A stretch of DNA of 64,000 nt from Billgrantia sulfidoxydans (GCF_017868775.1 NZ_CP053381.1:3906001-3970000); one strand, 5' to 3'; numbered from the stretch's first letter, positions 1-9,653 are shown. Notes: generated by a model from the letters alone, not told the origin. A program made the numbers and translations.

Positions 1-70
1 GCGCCATCCCTTTCCCTACACTAGGCAACCCGTCGCCAGACGTAAAACCGGTCCGCCTCGGTGGATGGGA

Positions 71-100
71 TTGCACGGCGAAACGCCGCTGGCGTAAAGT
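71..100 (+). promoter_or_regulatory. Candidate sigma-70 promoter for the 40-codon ORF
   Basis: TTGCAC at 71-76 and TAAAGT at 95-100 are separated by 18 bases. They lie just upstream of a strong ribosome binding site (AAGGAG at 121-126) and the ATG at 133. The match is to consensus only and was not tested. Confidence 0.4.
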
Positions 101-132
101 AGTTGCGGACCTCAACGGACAAGGAGTCGAGC

Positions 133-255
133 ATGTCGAACGGCAAGTCCCGCAGCGTCATCAAGCGCATCTACGTACCTACTCACGTGCGCGAGCTTAC
201 CAACGGCGAACGAGTCACCGTGCCCGGGCACTATCGCAAGCCCTCCGAATCCTGA
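133..255 (+). CDS. Small basic protein of unknown function (40 aa)
   Basis: An ATG at 133 sits 6 bases after a perfect AAGGAG Shine-Dalgarno sequence and opens a 40-codon frame ending in TGA at 253-255. A promoter-like pair lies upstream at 71-100. The product is basic (eight Lys/Arg against three Glu). It contains the pattern Y-V-x-x-H-x-R followed by G-E-R-V-x-V-x-G-H-Y-R, which resembles small proteins carrying a 'V-x-G-H/Y-x-R' motif; that resemblance is from memory. There is no signal peptide or membrane segment. It runs tail to tail with the pilX-like gene. I do not know its function. The good translation start argues that it is a real gene. Confidence 0.55.
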   Translation: MSNGKSRSVIKRIYVPTHVRELTNGERVTVPGHYRKPSES

Positions 256-310
256 TTGATCTCGATGACGGCCATCACGGCTTCGGGACCGTGGAATAAC
301 GGCAACTTTC

Positions 311-1441
311 TCAATACCAGCCAACGAGCCTTGGATTGGCGGGTACGAACGTATCCGGATTGGTCACGTTGTCGAGACTGGTGAAGTCGATGCCGCCATT
401 GCTGCGGATATAGGTGCCCGCGACGATGGCTCCATAGAGACTGGAACTACCGTTCTGCCTGACATAGCCGCCTGCCCAGAACACACCATAGTTGTCCGTG
501 CTGCCGTTGAAGACGATGTCCTGTCCGGCGATCACGAAAAGGCCGATCTCGCTCTCGACACCCCCGCTCGACGTCGCCCCGTTCATGGTCACGTTGCCTG
601 TCGCCACCAGCGTCACCCGGTCGGTGTCTACGGAGCCGCCCTGGACCTCGAGATCGCCATCGCAAAAGACGGTATCGCCATCGTTCAGCGTATCGATACT
701 CACGTTACAGGTAAGCATGGCGCCCTCACGCGCTTCATATTCGTCGAAGACGGTGGGATCATAGCTCTTGTAGCAATGCCGCTCCGGCTCCGTGTCGCAG
801 GCGCTGATGTCTTCACCTTCGGGCCTGGCGCCGGGCAAAGGAACCTCGACCATCATGTCGGTGCCATCGGTCACCGTTGCCTCCGAACCGGATCGCAGAC
901 TGATATCGACATACCCGTTCGAATGCACGTTACCGATGACGGAAGACTGGCCAGTCACTTCGATGTAATCGGCGCTGAGCAGACCGTTGGTGAAGGCGGG
1001 ATTGGGCCCCGGTGTGAACTCGACGCGGGCGAAGACAGGCTGGCTCACCGCGGCCAGATTACCTGCGCTGACCACGGCGCCTCTGCCGGCAATGAAATAG
1101 TCGATACCGTCCCTGAGCAAATAGTAGTGGCAAACGATATTGCCGCTGCAGGAATTTGCCGAGATGTCGCCCAGCGTCGTGAACTCCGACCAGCTGAAGG
1201 CTTCCACCTCGGCGCGAGTGCGCGTGGCATCGAAATCGCTGACGCTCACGGCGCTGCCGTTCTCGCCCCAGCCCGCCGATATGGCCTTTTCCGCGCCCAT
1301 CTGGGCTTCGGCTGCCGCCTTGTAGTTACCCGCCAGGCGCTCGTCGATCTGTGACGACTGCATTCCGGAAAGCCCCAGCATCAGGGAGCCGGCCAGCATC
1401 GATAGGACGACGACCAGGGCGGCACCGCGTTGTTGTTTCAT
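311..1441 (-). CDS. pilX: PilX-like minor pilin with a long beta-rich C-terminal domain
   Basis: This is the last gene of the minor pilin operon. Residues 5-27 (RGAALVVVL and the following hydrophobic stretch) form the PilX-type class III prepilin N-terminus, followed by the DERLAGNY-type segment typical of the family. At 376 aa it is about twice the usual PilX length. Residues from about 150 to 350 carry repeated short motifs of the kind ADYIEVTG, GNVHSNG, QDIVFNG and YGAIVAG, which suggest a right-handed beta-helix like that of bactofilins or the C-terminal domains of some PilX-like proteins. Several Cys residues could form periplasmic disulfides. It starts 29 bases after pilW. No pilY1 follows, although one would be expected after pilX in Pseudomonas-type clusters. 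Confidence 0.75.
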   Translation of the reverse strand: MKQQRGAALVVVLSMLAGSLMLGLSGMQSSQIDERLAGNYKAAAEAQMGAEKAISAGWGENGSAVSVSDFDATRTRAEVEAFSWSEFTTLGDISANSCSGNIVCHYYLLRDGIDYFIAGRGAVVSAGNLAAVSQPVFARVEFTPGPNPAFTNGLLSADYIEVTGQSSVIGNVHSNGYVDISLRSGSEATVTDGTDMMVEVPLPGARPEGEDISACDTEPERHCYKSYDPTVFDEYEAREGAMLTCNVSIDTLNDGDTVFCDGDLEVQGGSVDTDRVTLVATGNVTMNGATSSGGVESEIGLFVIAGQDIVFNGSTDNYGVFWAGGYVRQNGSSSLYGAIVAGTYIRSNGGIDFTSLDNVTNPDTFVPANPRLVGWY

Positions 1442-1470
1442 ATATGTTCCTCCCCTTTCGAGGGGCCAGG

Positions 1471-2082
1471 CTAGTCTATCGCCGCGTTTCGGTTGACCGC
1501 GCGAAAAGCGAAGTCATCGGTATCCGTAGCGTCGTCGCGGCTCTTCAACAGCGCGAAGGTGATGACCCAGATTCCGTTGCTCTCGTCGGTCTCGCTCGCG
1601 TCACGCCCGAACCCACCGTCGGCGAAGCCGGTGACAAGCGGCTCGAAATCGGAGCCAGTGGGGTCGGTACCGCACTTCTGCCCCATATCCAGCGACCTGC
1701 CTTCACTGGCACTGACTGCATCGCTGCTCAAACGGTAGACACGAACCACCATGTCGCCATCGCTGCACTCGCCGGTATCGCCGTTGTTGGAAAACTCGAT
1801 CCTCAACTCGCCGTCAGCATCGCTGAAACTGATCTCCGGGCCAGAGACAGGATCGACGTTGGCGCGGCGAATGTCGCGGATCAGCGTCTCCGTGGCAAAG
1901 GTCAGCGCCGCCTGCTTGTTCCCCAGCAGTTCGGTTTGGCGAAACGTCTGGAACCCCATCAGGAACAACTGTCCGGCCCCCAGGATGATAATCAGGCCGA
2001 TCACCAGCGCCACCATCAGCTCGATCAGGGTGAAACCTGACTGCTGGTGGGGAGCGTGGCCTCGCAAGCCTGATGGGAGCAT
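1471..2082 (-). CDS. pilW: Type IV pilus minor pilin PilW
   Basis: A 203-aa prepilin with a 15-residue leader ending in Gly, then FTLIELMVALVIG, the N-methylation signal and hydrophobic helix of type IV pilins with Glu at position +5. The remainder resembles PilW (RQTELLGNKQAALTFATE, then IRDIRRAN). It is a component of the priming complex at the pilus tip, processed by the prepilin peptidase PilD. It lies 12 bases after pilV and 29 bases before pilX. The ATG at 2082 has an AGAGG ribosome binding site. Confidence 0.85.
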   Translation of the reverse strand: MLPSGLRGHAPHQQSGFTLIELMVALVIGLIIILGAGQLFLMGFQTFRQTELLGNKQAALTFATETLIRDIRRANVDPVSGPEISFSDADGELRIEFSNNGDTGECSDGDMVVRVYRLSSDAVSASEGRSLDMGQKCGTDPTGSDFEPLVTGFADGGFGRDASETDESNGIWVITFALLKSRDDATDTDDFAFRAVNRNAAID

Positions 2083-2094
2083 GATACGTGCCTC

Positions 2095-2514
2095 TTATGG
2101 GTTCAGGTCGGGCAACCGGAACTGGTAAACGAACCCGACCCCAGTTTCACCACTGCTATAGCGATCTTCTTGCCAGCGCATGGTCACCGTATAGTCGCAG
2201 CCCGTTGCGTCGATATCGCTTCCGGCATCGGAGAGCACGCTGCCGAACCAGTTCCCCAGCCAGCCACTCTCGACTGTACTCGTGGTCGGACATGCCTTGT
2301 TGGGATCCGCCGCGAGCTCGGCCCAGGCCCGCTCCTGTGCATCGATCGCCGCCAGGCTGACCACCGCGCGCTGGTAGCCCATGTGCGCACTCTGCAGCGC
2401 CCTGAGCTGCATGGCCGCGACACCGAGCAGGCCGATGGAGAGCACCAGCACGGCAATCAGCGCTTCGATGAGCGTAAACCCTGACTGAGCGTGACGTCTC
2501 ATTGCGCTCCTCAA
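2095..2514 (-). CDS. pilV: Type IV pilus minor pilin PilV
   Basis: A 139-aa prepilin: a short basic leader, then SGFTLIEALIAVLVLSIGLLG, characteristic of PilV, with Glu at mature position 5. The mature region includes RALQSAHMGYQRAVVSLAA, a PilV-like segment. It is predicted to join PilW, PilX and FimT in the pilus-initiating minor pilin complex. Its ATG overlaps the stop codon of fimT by four bases (ATGA), so the two are translationally coupled. Confidence 0.85.
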   Translation of the reverse strand: MRSAMRRHAQSGFTLIEALIAVLVLSIGLLGVAAMQLRALQSAHMGYQRAVVSLAAIDAQERAWAELAADPNKACPTTSTVESGWLGNWFGSVLSDAGSDIDATGCDYTVTMRWQEDRYSSGETGVGFVYQFRLPDLNP

Positions 2515-2945
2515 CTCGTCGGCTTGCCGATACGGCCGGTGGTGCTCACCCGCAGGTCGAGGTCGCCGGCATCGCTGTGATCCACGCTGATGTCACAACC
2601 GGACGTGCAATTGGCGCGCCGTCCCAGCGCATTGAAGGTGATGCTGGTACTGGTAACGCTGACCTGCCCGCCGCGCGCAGAGCGAATCGCGATATCGCTA
2701 TTGTCGGCCGTGGTGATTCGATATTCCCAGGGGCTGGATTGGGTCACTCGGAACGTCACGTTCTCACGCCGCTTGATGGCTTCGCTGCGGGCCTGGTTCA
2801 GGCCGGAGAGCACCACGTTGTAATCCGCCGCCAGGCGATTGTTGGCCAACATCCCCTGGAAGCCCGGCACGGCAATGGTAGCGACGATCGTCATGACGGC
2901 GATCGTCACCAACAGCTCGATCAGTGTGAAACCGTCGCTTCGCAT
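2511..2945 (-). CDS. fimT: GspH/FimT-family minor pseudopilin
   Basis: A 144-aa pilin-like protein with a very short leader (MRSDG) and FTLIELLVTIAVMTIVATIAVPGF. The GspH/FimT signature follows: LANNRLAADYNVVLSGLNQARSEAIKR. FimT or FimU is the expected identity. It starts 7 bases after the pilE-like gene and overlaps pilV by four bases. Two Cys near residue 115-119 may pair. FimT proteins of some naturally transformable bacteria bind DNA; whether this one does cannot be told from sequence. Confidence 0.8.
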   Translation of the reverse strand: MRSDGFTLIELLVTIAVMTIVATIAVPGFQGMLANNRLAADYNVVLSGLNQARSEAIKRRENVTFRVTQSSPWEYRITTADNSDIAIRSARGGQVSVTSTSITFNALGRRANCTSGCDISVDHSDAGDLDLRVSTTGRIGKPTS

Positions 2946-2952
2946 CAGTGTG

Positions 2953-3366
2953 CTACCAGCAGTTGGCGGGACTTCTCACCCCTTGGTGGTTCAGGGTCAT
3001 GTTGCCCGAACATCCGTCGGGGCCACGGCCACTCTTGAGCGATGCCGTCAGGGTGTAGGTCGACGCAGCGCTCGTCAGGGAAATGGTGTAATTGTCATCC
3101 GGGGAATCAGTAATGGTGCTGCAGCTCGCGTAGGAGTTGTTGACCGTGTAGCATCGCTCGAGCTGGCCGGCCGCCTCCATGAGCCCCGTATGAGCATCGG
3201 TACGCGTCGCCCGTTCGACATACCCGCGATAGCTCGGAACGGCGATCGAGGCCAGAATCGCGATCACGGCCACGGCGATCATCAGCTCGATCAGAGTGAA
3301 GCCACGGGCGCGCCGGGACATGCCGGGCCGAGGCTTCCCATGTGCCGCGCGGGCGTGGGTCGTCAC
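2953..3366 (-). CDS. pilE: PilE-like type IV (minor) pilin
   Basis: First gene of the minor pilin operon. The preferred start is GTG at 3366, because GGAGGAA lies six bases upstream; this gives 137 aa with a 22-residue leader before FTLIELMIAVAVIAILASIAVPSY. An internal ATG at 3321 would give a more typical short leader but has only a weak binding site, and the open frame also extends to 3441. Two C-terminal Cys (GPDGC and PANCW) frame a D-loop typical of PilE/PilA pilins; a second Cys pair lies near ERCYTVNNSYASC. At this length it could be a minor or an alternative major pilin. Confidence 0.8.
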   Translation of the reverse strand: MTTHARAAHGKPRPGMSRRARGFTLIELMIAVAVIAILASIAVPSYRGYVERATRTDAHTGLMEAAGQLERCYTVNNSYASCSTITDSPDDNYTISLTSAASTYTLTASLKSGRGPDGCSGNMTLNHQGVRSPANCW

Positions 3367-3442
3367 ACGGCGTTCCTCCGCTGATTGGTTACACTTGGTT
3401 TCAGTATGTCTCATGACCACCAGCCCTGCTAGAGACGCCATG

Positions 3443-3467
3443 AAAAAAGCCGGGGCAGGCCCAGCTT
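3443..3467 (-). terminator. Rho-independent terminator after ispH
   Basis: On the minus strand an 8-bp stem (AAGCTGGG with CCCGGCTT, one G-U pair) with a 5-base loop is followed by a run of T. It lies between ispH and the pilin operon and would end the ribF-to-ispH transcript. Confidence 0.7.
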
Positions 3468-3530
3468 ATTATTCTCACATGGCATGAGAAAACTCATACC
3501 TTCAGATGGCGTCGTACTTCCTACTTTTTC

Positions 3531-4508
3531 TCAGGATAGCGAATCGCTGGCGATCACGCGCTCGCGCAGCTCGCGGGGCATGGAGAAGGTGATGGTCTCC
3601 TCGCGGCCGGCCAGCTCTTCCGGTGCCCTGGCGCCCAGACCCTGCAGCCGCTCGATGACACCCTTGACCAACACCTCTGGCGCACTGGCCCCGGCGGTGA
3701 TCCCCACGCCGGTGATGCCTTCGAGCCATGCCGGGTCGATCTGGCTGGCATCGTCGATCAGGTAGGCCGGGGTGCCGACCCGCTCGGCCAGCTCGCGCAG
3801 TCGGTTGGAGTTGGAACTGTTGGGACTGCCCACCACCAGCAGCAGGTCACAGCCGGCGGCCAGCTCGCGCACGGCGTCCTGGCGGTTCTGGGTGGCGTAG
3901 CAGATGTCGTCCTTGCGCGGCCCCTGGATCCGCGGAAACTTGGCGCGCAGGGCGTCGATCACCCGGGCGGTGTCGTCCATGGAGAGCGTGGTCTGGGTAA
4001 CGAAGGCGAGCCGGGTGGGGTCCTTCACTTCGAGGCGTGCGACGTCCTCCTCGTCCTCCACCAGGTAGATGGCACCGCCATGAGCGGTGTCGTAGCGCCC
4101 CATGGTGCCTTCGACTTCAGGATGCCCGGCGTGACCGATGAGAATGCACTCCTGGCCCCGCTTGGCGTAGCGCAGGACCTCCATGTGCACCTTGGTGACC
4201 AGCGGGCAGGTGGCGTCGAAGACCTTGAGGCCGCGTCGCTCGGCGTCGTCCTGCACCGCCCGGGAAACACCGTGGGCGGAGAAGATCACGATGACGTCGT
4301 CGGGCACCTCGTCGAGTTCCTCGACGAAGATGGCGCCGCGCTCGCGCAGGGTATCGACCACGAAGCGGTTATGCACCACCTCGTGGCGTACGTAGATAGG
4401 CGGGCCGAAGACGTCCAGCGCACGATTGACGATCTCGATGGCGCGATCGACGCCGGCACAGAAGCCGCGTGGGTTGGCCAGCCGGATTCGCACGGAGTTA
4501 GCTTGCAT
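3531..4508 (-). CDS. ispH: 4-hydroxy-3-methylbut-2-enyl diphosphate reductase
   Basis: IspH (LytB) catalyses the last step of the MEP isoprenoid pathway, reducing HMBPP to IPP and DMAPP with a [4Fe-4S] cluster in the cytoplasm. At 325 aa it is close to the E. coli length. The three cluster ligands are visible: Cys17 in [12 protein letters not shown], the Cys in [11 protein letters not shown] (about residue 100) and the Cys in [11 protein letters not shown] (about residue 200). [13 protein letters not shown] carries the catalytic Glu. It is the last gene of the ribF-ileS-lspA-fkpB-ispH order conserved in gammaproteobacteria, 207 bases after fkpB, and is followed by a terminator. Its products feed IspB, encoded at 15374. 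Confidence 0.95.
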   Translation of the reverse strand: MQANSVRIRLANPRGFCAGVDRAIEIVNRALDVFGPPIYVRHEVVHNRFVVDTLRERGAIFVEELDEVPDDVIVIFSAHGVSRAVQDDAERRGLKVFDATCPLVTKVHMEVLRYAKRGQECILIGHAGHPEVEGTMGRYDTAHGGAIYLVEDEEDVARLEVKDPTRLAFVTQTTLSMDDTARVIDALRAKFPRIQGPRKDDICYATQNRQDAVRELAAGCDLLLVVGSPNSSNSNRLRELAERVGTPAYLIDDASQIDPAWLEGITGVGITAGASAPEVLVKGVIERLQGLGARAPEELAGREETITFSMPRELRERVIASDSLS

Positions 4509-4715
4509 GGTTACGTCGCCTTGATGCGTCGGGGCATCGGTAGAAACAGATAAAGCGTAGAAAGCGCTGAGTTCCGTCGCGAGCGAAGATAGGCTGGACG
4601 TCGCCGGAACGGAGAACCCGGAGTTTACACGGCAGTAAATGAGAGTTCGACCGGGCTGGCGACCCAGTACCGCCGGCGACCAGGATATCGAGCGCAGCAG
4701 GAAATCAGCGTTTTC

Positions 4716-5165
4716 TCAGTGTGTCTGCGCGGGCCTGACATCCAACACTTCGACCTCGAAGGTCAGGGTACGCCCGGCGAGCGGATGGTTGAAGTCCACT
4801 TCCACGTTACGCTCGTCGACGGCCGTGATCACGCCGGGTAGCTCGCCGCCGGCGGGGTCGGCGAATGACATCACCGTGCCCACCTCCGGCTCGATCTCGT
4901 CGAAGTCGTCGCGGCTGAGCAGCTGCACGTTCTGCGGATTGCGCTGGCCGAAGGCGTGCTCGGGTGTCACCTCGAAGCTGCCGCTCTCGCCGCCGCTCAT
5001 GCCCTTGAGCGGATATTCGAAGCCGGGCGGCAGGTTGCCGTCACCCAGTTGGAAGGTGGCGGGTGACTTCTCACGGGTGGAGTCGACCACGGTGCCGTCC
5101 TCCAGCTTGAGGGTGAAGTGCAGTGTCACTTCCATGCCTTCGTCGATGCGGTATTCGCTCATCAT
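4716..5165 (-). CDS. fkpB: FKBP-type peptidyl-prolyl cis-trans isomerase (SlpA/FkpB-like)
   Basis: A 149-aa cytoplasmic prolyl isomerase of the SlyD/SlpA subgroup. The FKBP half-domains (MEVTLHFTLKLEDGTVVDST, then ADPAGGELPGVITAVDERNVEVDFNHPLAGRTLTF split by the insert-in-flap chaperone domain) match SlpA. There is no His-rich SlyD tail. Two tandem ATG codons (5165 and 5162) are possible starts. Its place between lspA and ispH is the conserved fkpB position. Confidence 0.88.
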   Translation of the reverse strand: MMSEYRIDEGMEVTLHFTLKLEDGTVVDSTREKSPATFQLGDGNLPPGFEYPLKGMSGGESGSFEVTPEHAFGQRNPQNVQLLSRDDFDEIEPEVGTVMSFADPAGGELPGVITAVDERNVEVDFNHPLAGRTLTFEVEVLDVRPAQTH

Positions 5166-5211
5166 TGCTCTCGCTCGATCGGTCGTGTCTGGTTGCAGGA
5201 TAGCAGGCGGC

Positions 5212-5745
5212 TCAATTGCCCCGGCGCGCCTGCTTGCGCCCTTCGAAAATGGATTCCCAGATCAGGCCGATCGCCCCCAGGGTGATGCCGATATCGGCCA
5301 CGTTGAAGGCCGGGTAGTACCAGCCGGCCACGTGGAAGGAGAGAAAGTCGACCACGTAGCCGTGTACCAGGCGGTCATAAAGATTGCCCAGGGCGCCGCC
5401 GATAACCAGCGCCAGCGAGGCGCCGAGCAGCTTCTCGTCGGCCTTGAGCCGGCTCATCCACACGGTCAGGCCGATACTGGCGCCTATGCCGACGATGGCG
5501 AAGAACCAGCGCTGCCAGCCGGGATGGCCGGCGAGAAAGCTGAACGCCGCCCCGGTGTTGTGCAGCAGCGTGAGGTTGAAGAACGGCAGCACTTCCACCG
5601 GCTGCCCATAGCTCAGCAGGCTCGACATCAGCGCCTTGGTGCCGAGATCCAGCAGTACCACGGCGGCAGCCAGCCACAGCCAGCGCAACGGCTGGCGCAT
5701 CGGCGGCACGGAGACACCGCCGCTGCTCTGCTCCTTGTCACGCAT
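5212..5745 (-). CDS. lspA: Lipoprotein signal peptidase (signal peptidase II)
   Basis: LspA cleaves the signal peptide of diacylglyceryl-modified prolipoproteins in the inner membrane. The ATG at 5745 overlaps the 3' end of ileS by eight bases and gives 177 aa. Four membrane segments are visible. The catalytic Asp residues lie in [17 protein letters not shown] and [12 protein letters not shown], the two family signatures; NTGAAFSFL is also conserved. Longer starts in this frame run back into ileS and are unlikely. One likely substrate in the window is the phospholipase D-like lipoprotein at 22338-23918. Confidence 0.94.
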   Translation of the reverse strand: MRDKEQSSGGVSVPPMRQPLRWLWLAAAVVLLDLGTKALMSSLLSYGQPVEVLPFFNLTLLHNTGAAFSFLAGHPGWQRWFFAIVGIGASIGLTVWMSRLKADEKLLGASLALVIGGALGNLYDRLVHGYVVDFLSFHVAGWYYPAFNVADIGITLGAIGLIWESIFEGRKQARRGN

Positions 5746-8581
5746 AGTGGCGAGTCTCACCGCTACCCTCCGGCAGGTTGCTGATGCAGCGCCCGCAGAG
5801 GTCGGGGTGCTCGGCATGGCTGCCGACGTCCTCGCGATGGTGCCAGCAGCGCTCGCACTTCTGGTGCGGGCTGGCCGCGACGGCGACCATCAGCCCCCCA
5901 AGCTCGGTGGCCTCGGCACCTTCAGCGTGCTGGCCCTCGGCCAGCGGCGCCAGGCGCACCTCGCTGGTGAGCATCACGAAGCGCAGCTCCTCGCCCAGCT
6001 TGGCCAGGGTGGCATGAAGTTCAGCGTCGACGAACAGGGTCACCTCGGCGGCCAGGCTGCCCTTGATCACCTTGGCGTTACGGGCGTCTTCCAGGCACTT
6101 GTTGACCGCCTGCTTGACCTCGAGCACCTGTTCCCAGAACTCGCGCCCCAGCTGGGCGTTCGGCGCCAGGGTGGCGAGCCCTTCGTAGTAGGTCTCGAGC
6201 AGCACGCTGTCGCCCTTGCTGCCGGGGATGTTCTCGTGAATCTCCTCGGCGGTGAAGCTGAGGATCGGCGCCACCCAGCGCGAGAGCGCCTCGACCACAT
6301 GGTAGAGGGCCGTCTGGCAGCTGCGCCGGGCCAGGGAATCGGCCTGGGTGGTGTACTGGCGGTCCTTGATGACATCGAGATAGAAGCCGCCGAGTTCCCG
6401 CGAGCAGAAGGTGTGCACCTGCTGGTAGACGTCGAGGAAGCGGTACTCCTCATAGGCCTTCTCGATGCGCGCCTGGAGCTGGGCGGCGCGATCCACCACC
6501 CACTGGTCCAGCGCCAGCATGTCGCCGAACGCCACGCTATCGCGGGCCGGATCGAAGCCGTTGAGGTTGGCCAGCAGGAAGCGCGCGGTGTTGCGGATGC
6601 GCCGGTAGACGTCGGCGGTGCGCTTGAGGATCTCGTCGGAGACCGCCATCTCGCCCGAATAGTCGGTGGAGGCGACCCACAGGCGCAGGATGTCGGCCCC
6701 CAGTTTGTCCATCACCTCCTGCGGCGCCACCACGTTGCCCATCGACTTGGACATCTTGCGCCCCTGGGCGTCGACGGTGAAGCCATGGGTGAGCAGGCCG
6801 CGGTACGGCGGGTGGCCGTCGATGGCGCAGCCGGTCAGCAGCGAGGAGTGGAACCAGCCGCGATGCTGGTCGGAGCCCTCCAGGTAGAGGTCGGCACGCG
6901 GGCCGCTCTCGTGGCCGTGGGGGTGCGAGCCGCGCAGCACGTGGCGGTGGGTGGTGCCGGAGTCGAACCACACGTCGAGGGTATCGGTGACCTTCTCGTA
7001 CGCGGCCGCCTCGTCGCCCAGCAGCTCGGCCGGGTCGAGGCGGAACCAGGCATCGATGCCCTCGCGCTCGACGCGCTTGGCGGCCTCCTCCATCAGCTCC
7101 ACGGTGCGCGGGTGCAGCTCGCCGGTGGCCTTGTGCAGGAAGAACGGGATCGGCACGCCCCAGTTGCGCTGGCGCGAGATGCACCAGTCGGGGCGGTTGG
7201 CGATCATGGCGTGCAGGCGTGCCTGCCCCCAGGCCGGGGTGAACTGGGTCGCCTCGATGCCTTCCAGCGCCCGCTCGCGCAGGGTACGTCCGTCATGCCC
7301 CTTGACGTCCATGCCCACGAACCACTGCGCCGTGGCGCGGTAGATCACCGGGGTCTTGTGGCGCCAGCAGTGCATGTAGCTGTGAGTGATGACCTTGTGC
7401 GCCAGCAGTGCGCCGACCTCGCGCAGCTTGTCGACGATCTGCGGGTTGGCCTTCCAGATCATCTGGCCGCCGAAGAACGGCAGGTCGTCGGCATAGACGC
7501 CGTTGCCCTGCACCGGGCTCTTGATCTCCTCGAACGCCATGCCGTGGGCACGACAGGTAACGAAGTCGTCGACGCCGTAGGCCGGTGCCGAGTGGACGAT
7601 ACCCGTGCTGCCCACCTCGGATTCGACGTAGTCGGCCAGATAGACCGGCGAGAGACGGTCGTAGAACGGATGGCGGAACTCGATCAGGTCGAGCGCCTGG
7701 CCTTTGGCGGTGGCGATCACTTCGCCTTCGAGCTCGTAGCGCTCGAGGCACGACTCCACCAGCTCCTCGGCCAGCACCAGCAGGCGGCTGCCGGTATCGA
7801 CCAGGGCGTAGGTGAACTCGGGGTGCACGTTGAGCGCCTGGTTGGCCGGCACGGTCCAGGGCGTGGTGGTCCAGATCACGATGGCGGCGGGCTTGGAGAG
7901 CGACTCCAGGCCGAAGGCGGCGGCCAGCTTGGCCTCGTCGGCGGCCGGGAAGGCCACGTCGATGGCATCGGACTTCTTGTCCTGATACTCCACCTCGGCC
8001 TCGGCCAGGGCCGAGCCGCAGTCGAAGCACCAGTTGACCGGCTTGAGGCCCTTGAAGACGTAGCCCGCCGCGACCATGTCGGCCAGCGCACGGATCTCGC
8101 CCGCCTCGTTGGCGTAGTCCATCGAACGGTAGGGGTTGTCCCAGTCACCGACCACCCCCAGGCGCACGAAGTCGGCGAGCTGGGTCTCGATCTGCGAGGC
8201 GGCGTACTCGCGGCACAGCGCACGCGCCTGCTCGGGATCGAGATGCTTGCCGTGGGTGGTCTCCACCTTGTGCTCGATGGGCAGGCCGTGGCAGTCCCAG
8301 CCGGGCACGTAGGGCGCATCGAGGCCGGCGAGGTTCTTCGACTTGACGATGATGTCCTTGAGAATCTTGTTGACGGCGTGACCGATGTGGATGCTGCCGT
8401 TGGCGTAGGGAGGGCCGTCGTGCAGCACGAAGGTCTCGCGGCCGCGTCGCTCTTCGCGCAGGCGCTGGTAGAGCTTCATGTCCTGCCACTGCGACACCCG
8501 GCCGGGCTCGCGCCGAGGCAGGTTGCCGCGCATGGGGAAGTCGGTTTCGGGCAGGTTCAGTGTGTGCTTGTAGTCGCTCAT
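5738..8581 (-). CDS. ileS: Isoleucyl-tRNA synthetase
   Basis: Class Ia synthetase that charges tRNA-Ile and edits Val. The ATG at 8581 ([22 protein letters not shown]) follows an AGGA site and gives 947 aa, near the 938 aa of E. coli; upstream in-frame ATGs would run into ribF. The HIGH motif is in [11 protein letters not shown] near residue 65 and KMSKS is in [11 protein letters not shown] near residue 600. The C-terminal zinc finger has two Cys pairs (CERCW and CGRC). The CP1 editing domain lies between. It starts 10 bases after ribF and overlaps lspA. Confidence 0.96.
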   Translation of the reverse strand: MSDYKHTLNLPETDFPMRGNLPRREPGRVSQWQDMKLYQRLREERRGRETFVLHDGPPYANGSIHIGHAVNKILKDIIVKSKNLAGLDAPYVPGWDCHGLPIEHKVETTHGKHLDPEQARALCREYAASQIETQLADFVRLGVVGDWDNPYRSMDYANEAGEIRALADMVAAGYVFKGLKPVNWCFDCGSALAEAEVEYQDKKSDAIDVAFPAADEAKLAAAFGLESLSKPAAIVIWTTTPWTVPANQALNVHPEFTYALVDTGSRLLVLAEELVESCLERYELEGEVIATAKGQALDLIEFRHPFYDRLSPVYLADYVESEVGSTGIVHSAPAYGVDDFVTCRAHGMAFEEIKSPVQGNGVYADDLPFFGGQMIWKANPQIVDKLREVGALLAHKVITHSYMHCWRHKTPVIYRATAQWFVGMDVKGHDGRTLRERALEGIEATQFTPAWGQARLHAMIANRPDWCISRQRNWGVPIPFFLHKATGELHPRTVELMEEAAKRVEREGIDAWFRLDPAELLGDEAAAYEKVTDTLDVWFDSGTTHRHVLRGSHPHGHESGPRADLYLEGSDQHRGWFHSSLLTGCAIDGHPPYRGLLTHGFTVDAQGRKMSKSMGNVVAPQEVMDKLGADILRLWVASTDYSGEMAVSDEILKRTADVYRRIRNTARFLLANLNGFDPARDSVAFGDMLALDQWVVDRAAQLQARIEKAYEEYRFLDVYQQVHTFCSRELGGFYLDVIKDRQYTTQADSLARRSCQTALYHVVEALSRWVAPILSFTAEEIHENIPGSKGDSVLLETYYEGLATLAPNAQLGREFWEQVLEVKQAVNKCLEDARNAKVIKGSLAAEVTLFVDAELHATLAKLGEELRFVMLTSEVRLAPLAEGQHAEGAEATELGGLMVAVAASPHQKCERCWHHREDVGSHAEHPDLCGRCISNLPEGSGETRHYA

Positions 8582-8591
8582 ATCCTGGGAG

Positions 8592-9653
8592 TCAGCCGTC
8601 GTCTTGGTCGGCGGAACGTCCCGCCGAGGATTCGAAATTCGCGGCCTCGCGCGCCAGCGGCGCCGATGCCAAGGGAAGAGAGTCGTCTGCCAGGCCAAGC
8701 TCCCTGGCCGCAGGACACGGGCTGGCGAAGAAGCGGCGAGCGCGGGCCAGGTCCACCATGATCTGCTGCTTGAGCGCGGGGAAGTCGTCGAACTTCACCT
8801 CGCCGCGCAGCCGCGCGCAGGGAAACACCGTGAGCCGTTTGCCGTAGAGGTCGCCGTCGAAGTCGAACAGATGCACCTCGAGCACCGGCCGGTCGCTACC
8901 CACCGTGGGGCGCCAGCCAATGTTGGCCACCCCGTTGCACTGCTGCCCGTCGGGCAGCTCGGCCACCACCGCGTATACCCCGCGCAGCGCGAGCGGCAGG
9001 CGCGGCAGCGGCAGGTTGGCGGTGGGGACGCCAATGGTACGCCCCAGTTGGCGGTCGGCGACCACCCGCCCCCCCAGGCGATAGGGACGACCCAGCATGC
9101 GTGCCGCCTGGGCGAAGTTGCCGCTGGCCAGCAGGGTACGTACCCGGGTGCTGGAGACCCGCTCGTCGTCGAGGGTGAAGGTCCGCGTGTGCTCGACGCC
9201 GAACCCGTCGCGGCCACGCCGCTCGCCCTCCTGCATCAACAGGTTGAAGTCGCCGCTGCGATCGCAGCCGAAGCGAAAATCGTCGCCAACCACCAGATGA
9301 CGTACGCCCAGGCCTTCGACCAGCACGCGATCGATGAATTCCACCGCGGTGAGGCTGCGCAATCGCTCGTTGAACGGCAGGCAGAGCACATAGTCCACCC
9401 CGCTCTCGCCGAGCAGGCGGACCTTCTCGCGCAGGCGGGTCAGCCGCGGCGGGGCCTGGTCGCCGGCGAAGAACTCACGCGGCTGGGGCTCGAACACCAC
9501 GACCGTCACCGGCAGACGAAGCTTCGAGGCCTGCTCGCGGCACTGGTCGAGAATCGCCTGGTGGCCGCGGTGCACGCCATCGAAGTTACCGATGGTTGCC
9601 ACGCAGCCGCGATGCTCGTCGCGCAGATTGTGCAGTCCTCGAATGACTTCCAT
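8592..9653 (-). CDS. ribF: Bifunctional riboflavin kinase / FAD synthetase
   Basis: RibF phosphorylates riboflavin to FMN and adenylates FMN to FAD. The N-terminal nucleotidyltransferase has [10 protein letters not shown] near residue 22 and [15 protein letters not shown]; the C-terminal flavokinase has [14 protein letters not shown] and [12 protein letters not shown]. The length of 353 aa includes a tail of about 45 residues after the usual flavokinase end that is low in conserved features. A promoter-like pair lies upstream (9699-9727) and the ATG has a GAAGG site. It heads the ribF-ileS-lspA-fkpB-ispH operon. FAD from this route also serves the photolyase at 30714. Confidence 0.94.
   Translation of the reverse strand: MEVIRGLHNLRDEHRGCVATIGNFDGVHRGHQAILDQCREQASKLRLPVTVVVFEPQPREFFAGDQAPPRLTRLREKVRLLGESGVDYVLCLPFNERLRSLTAVEFIDRVLVEGLGVRHLVVGDDFRFGCDRSGDFNLLMQEGERRGRDGFGVEHTRTFTLDDERVSSTRVRTLLASGNFAQAARMLGRPYRLGGRVVADRQLGRTIGVPTANLPLPRLPLALRGVYAVVAELPDGQQCNGVANIGWRPTVGSDRPVLEVHLFDFDGDLYGKRLTVFPCARLRGEVKFDDFPALKQQIMVDLARARRFFASPCPAARELGLADDSLPLASAPLAREAANFESSAGRSADQDDG

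Noticed and set aside
5636..8761. A long open frame of more than 1000 codons on the plus strand opposite ileS
   Set aside because: Its translation is a Gly/Val/His/Gln-rich shadow of ileS in GC-rich DNA, with no motif. The opposite strand encodes intact IleRS.
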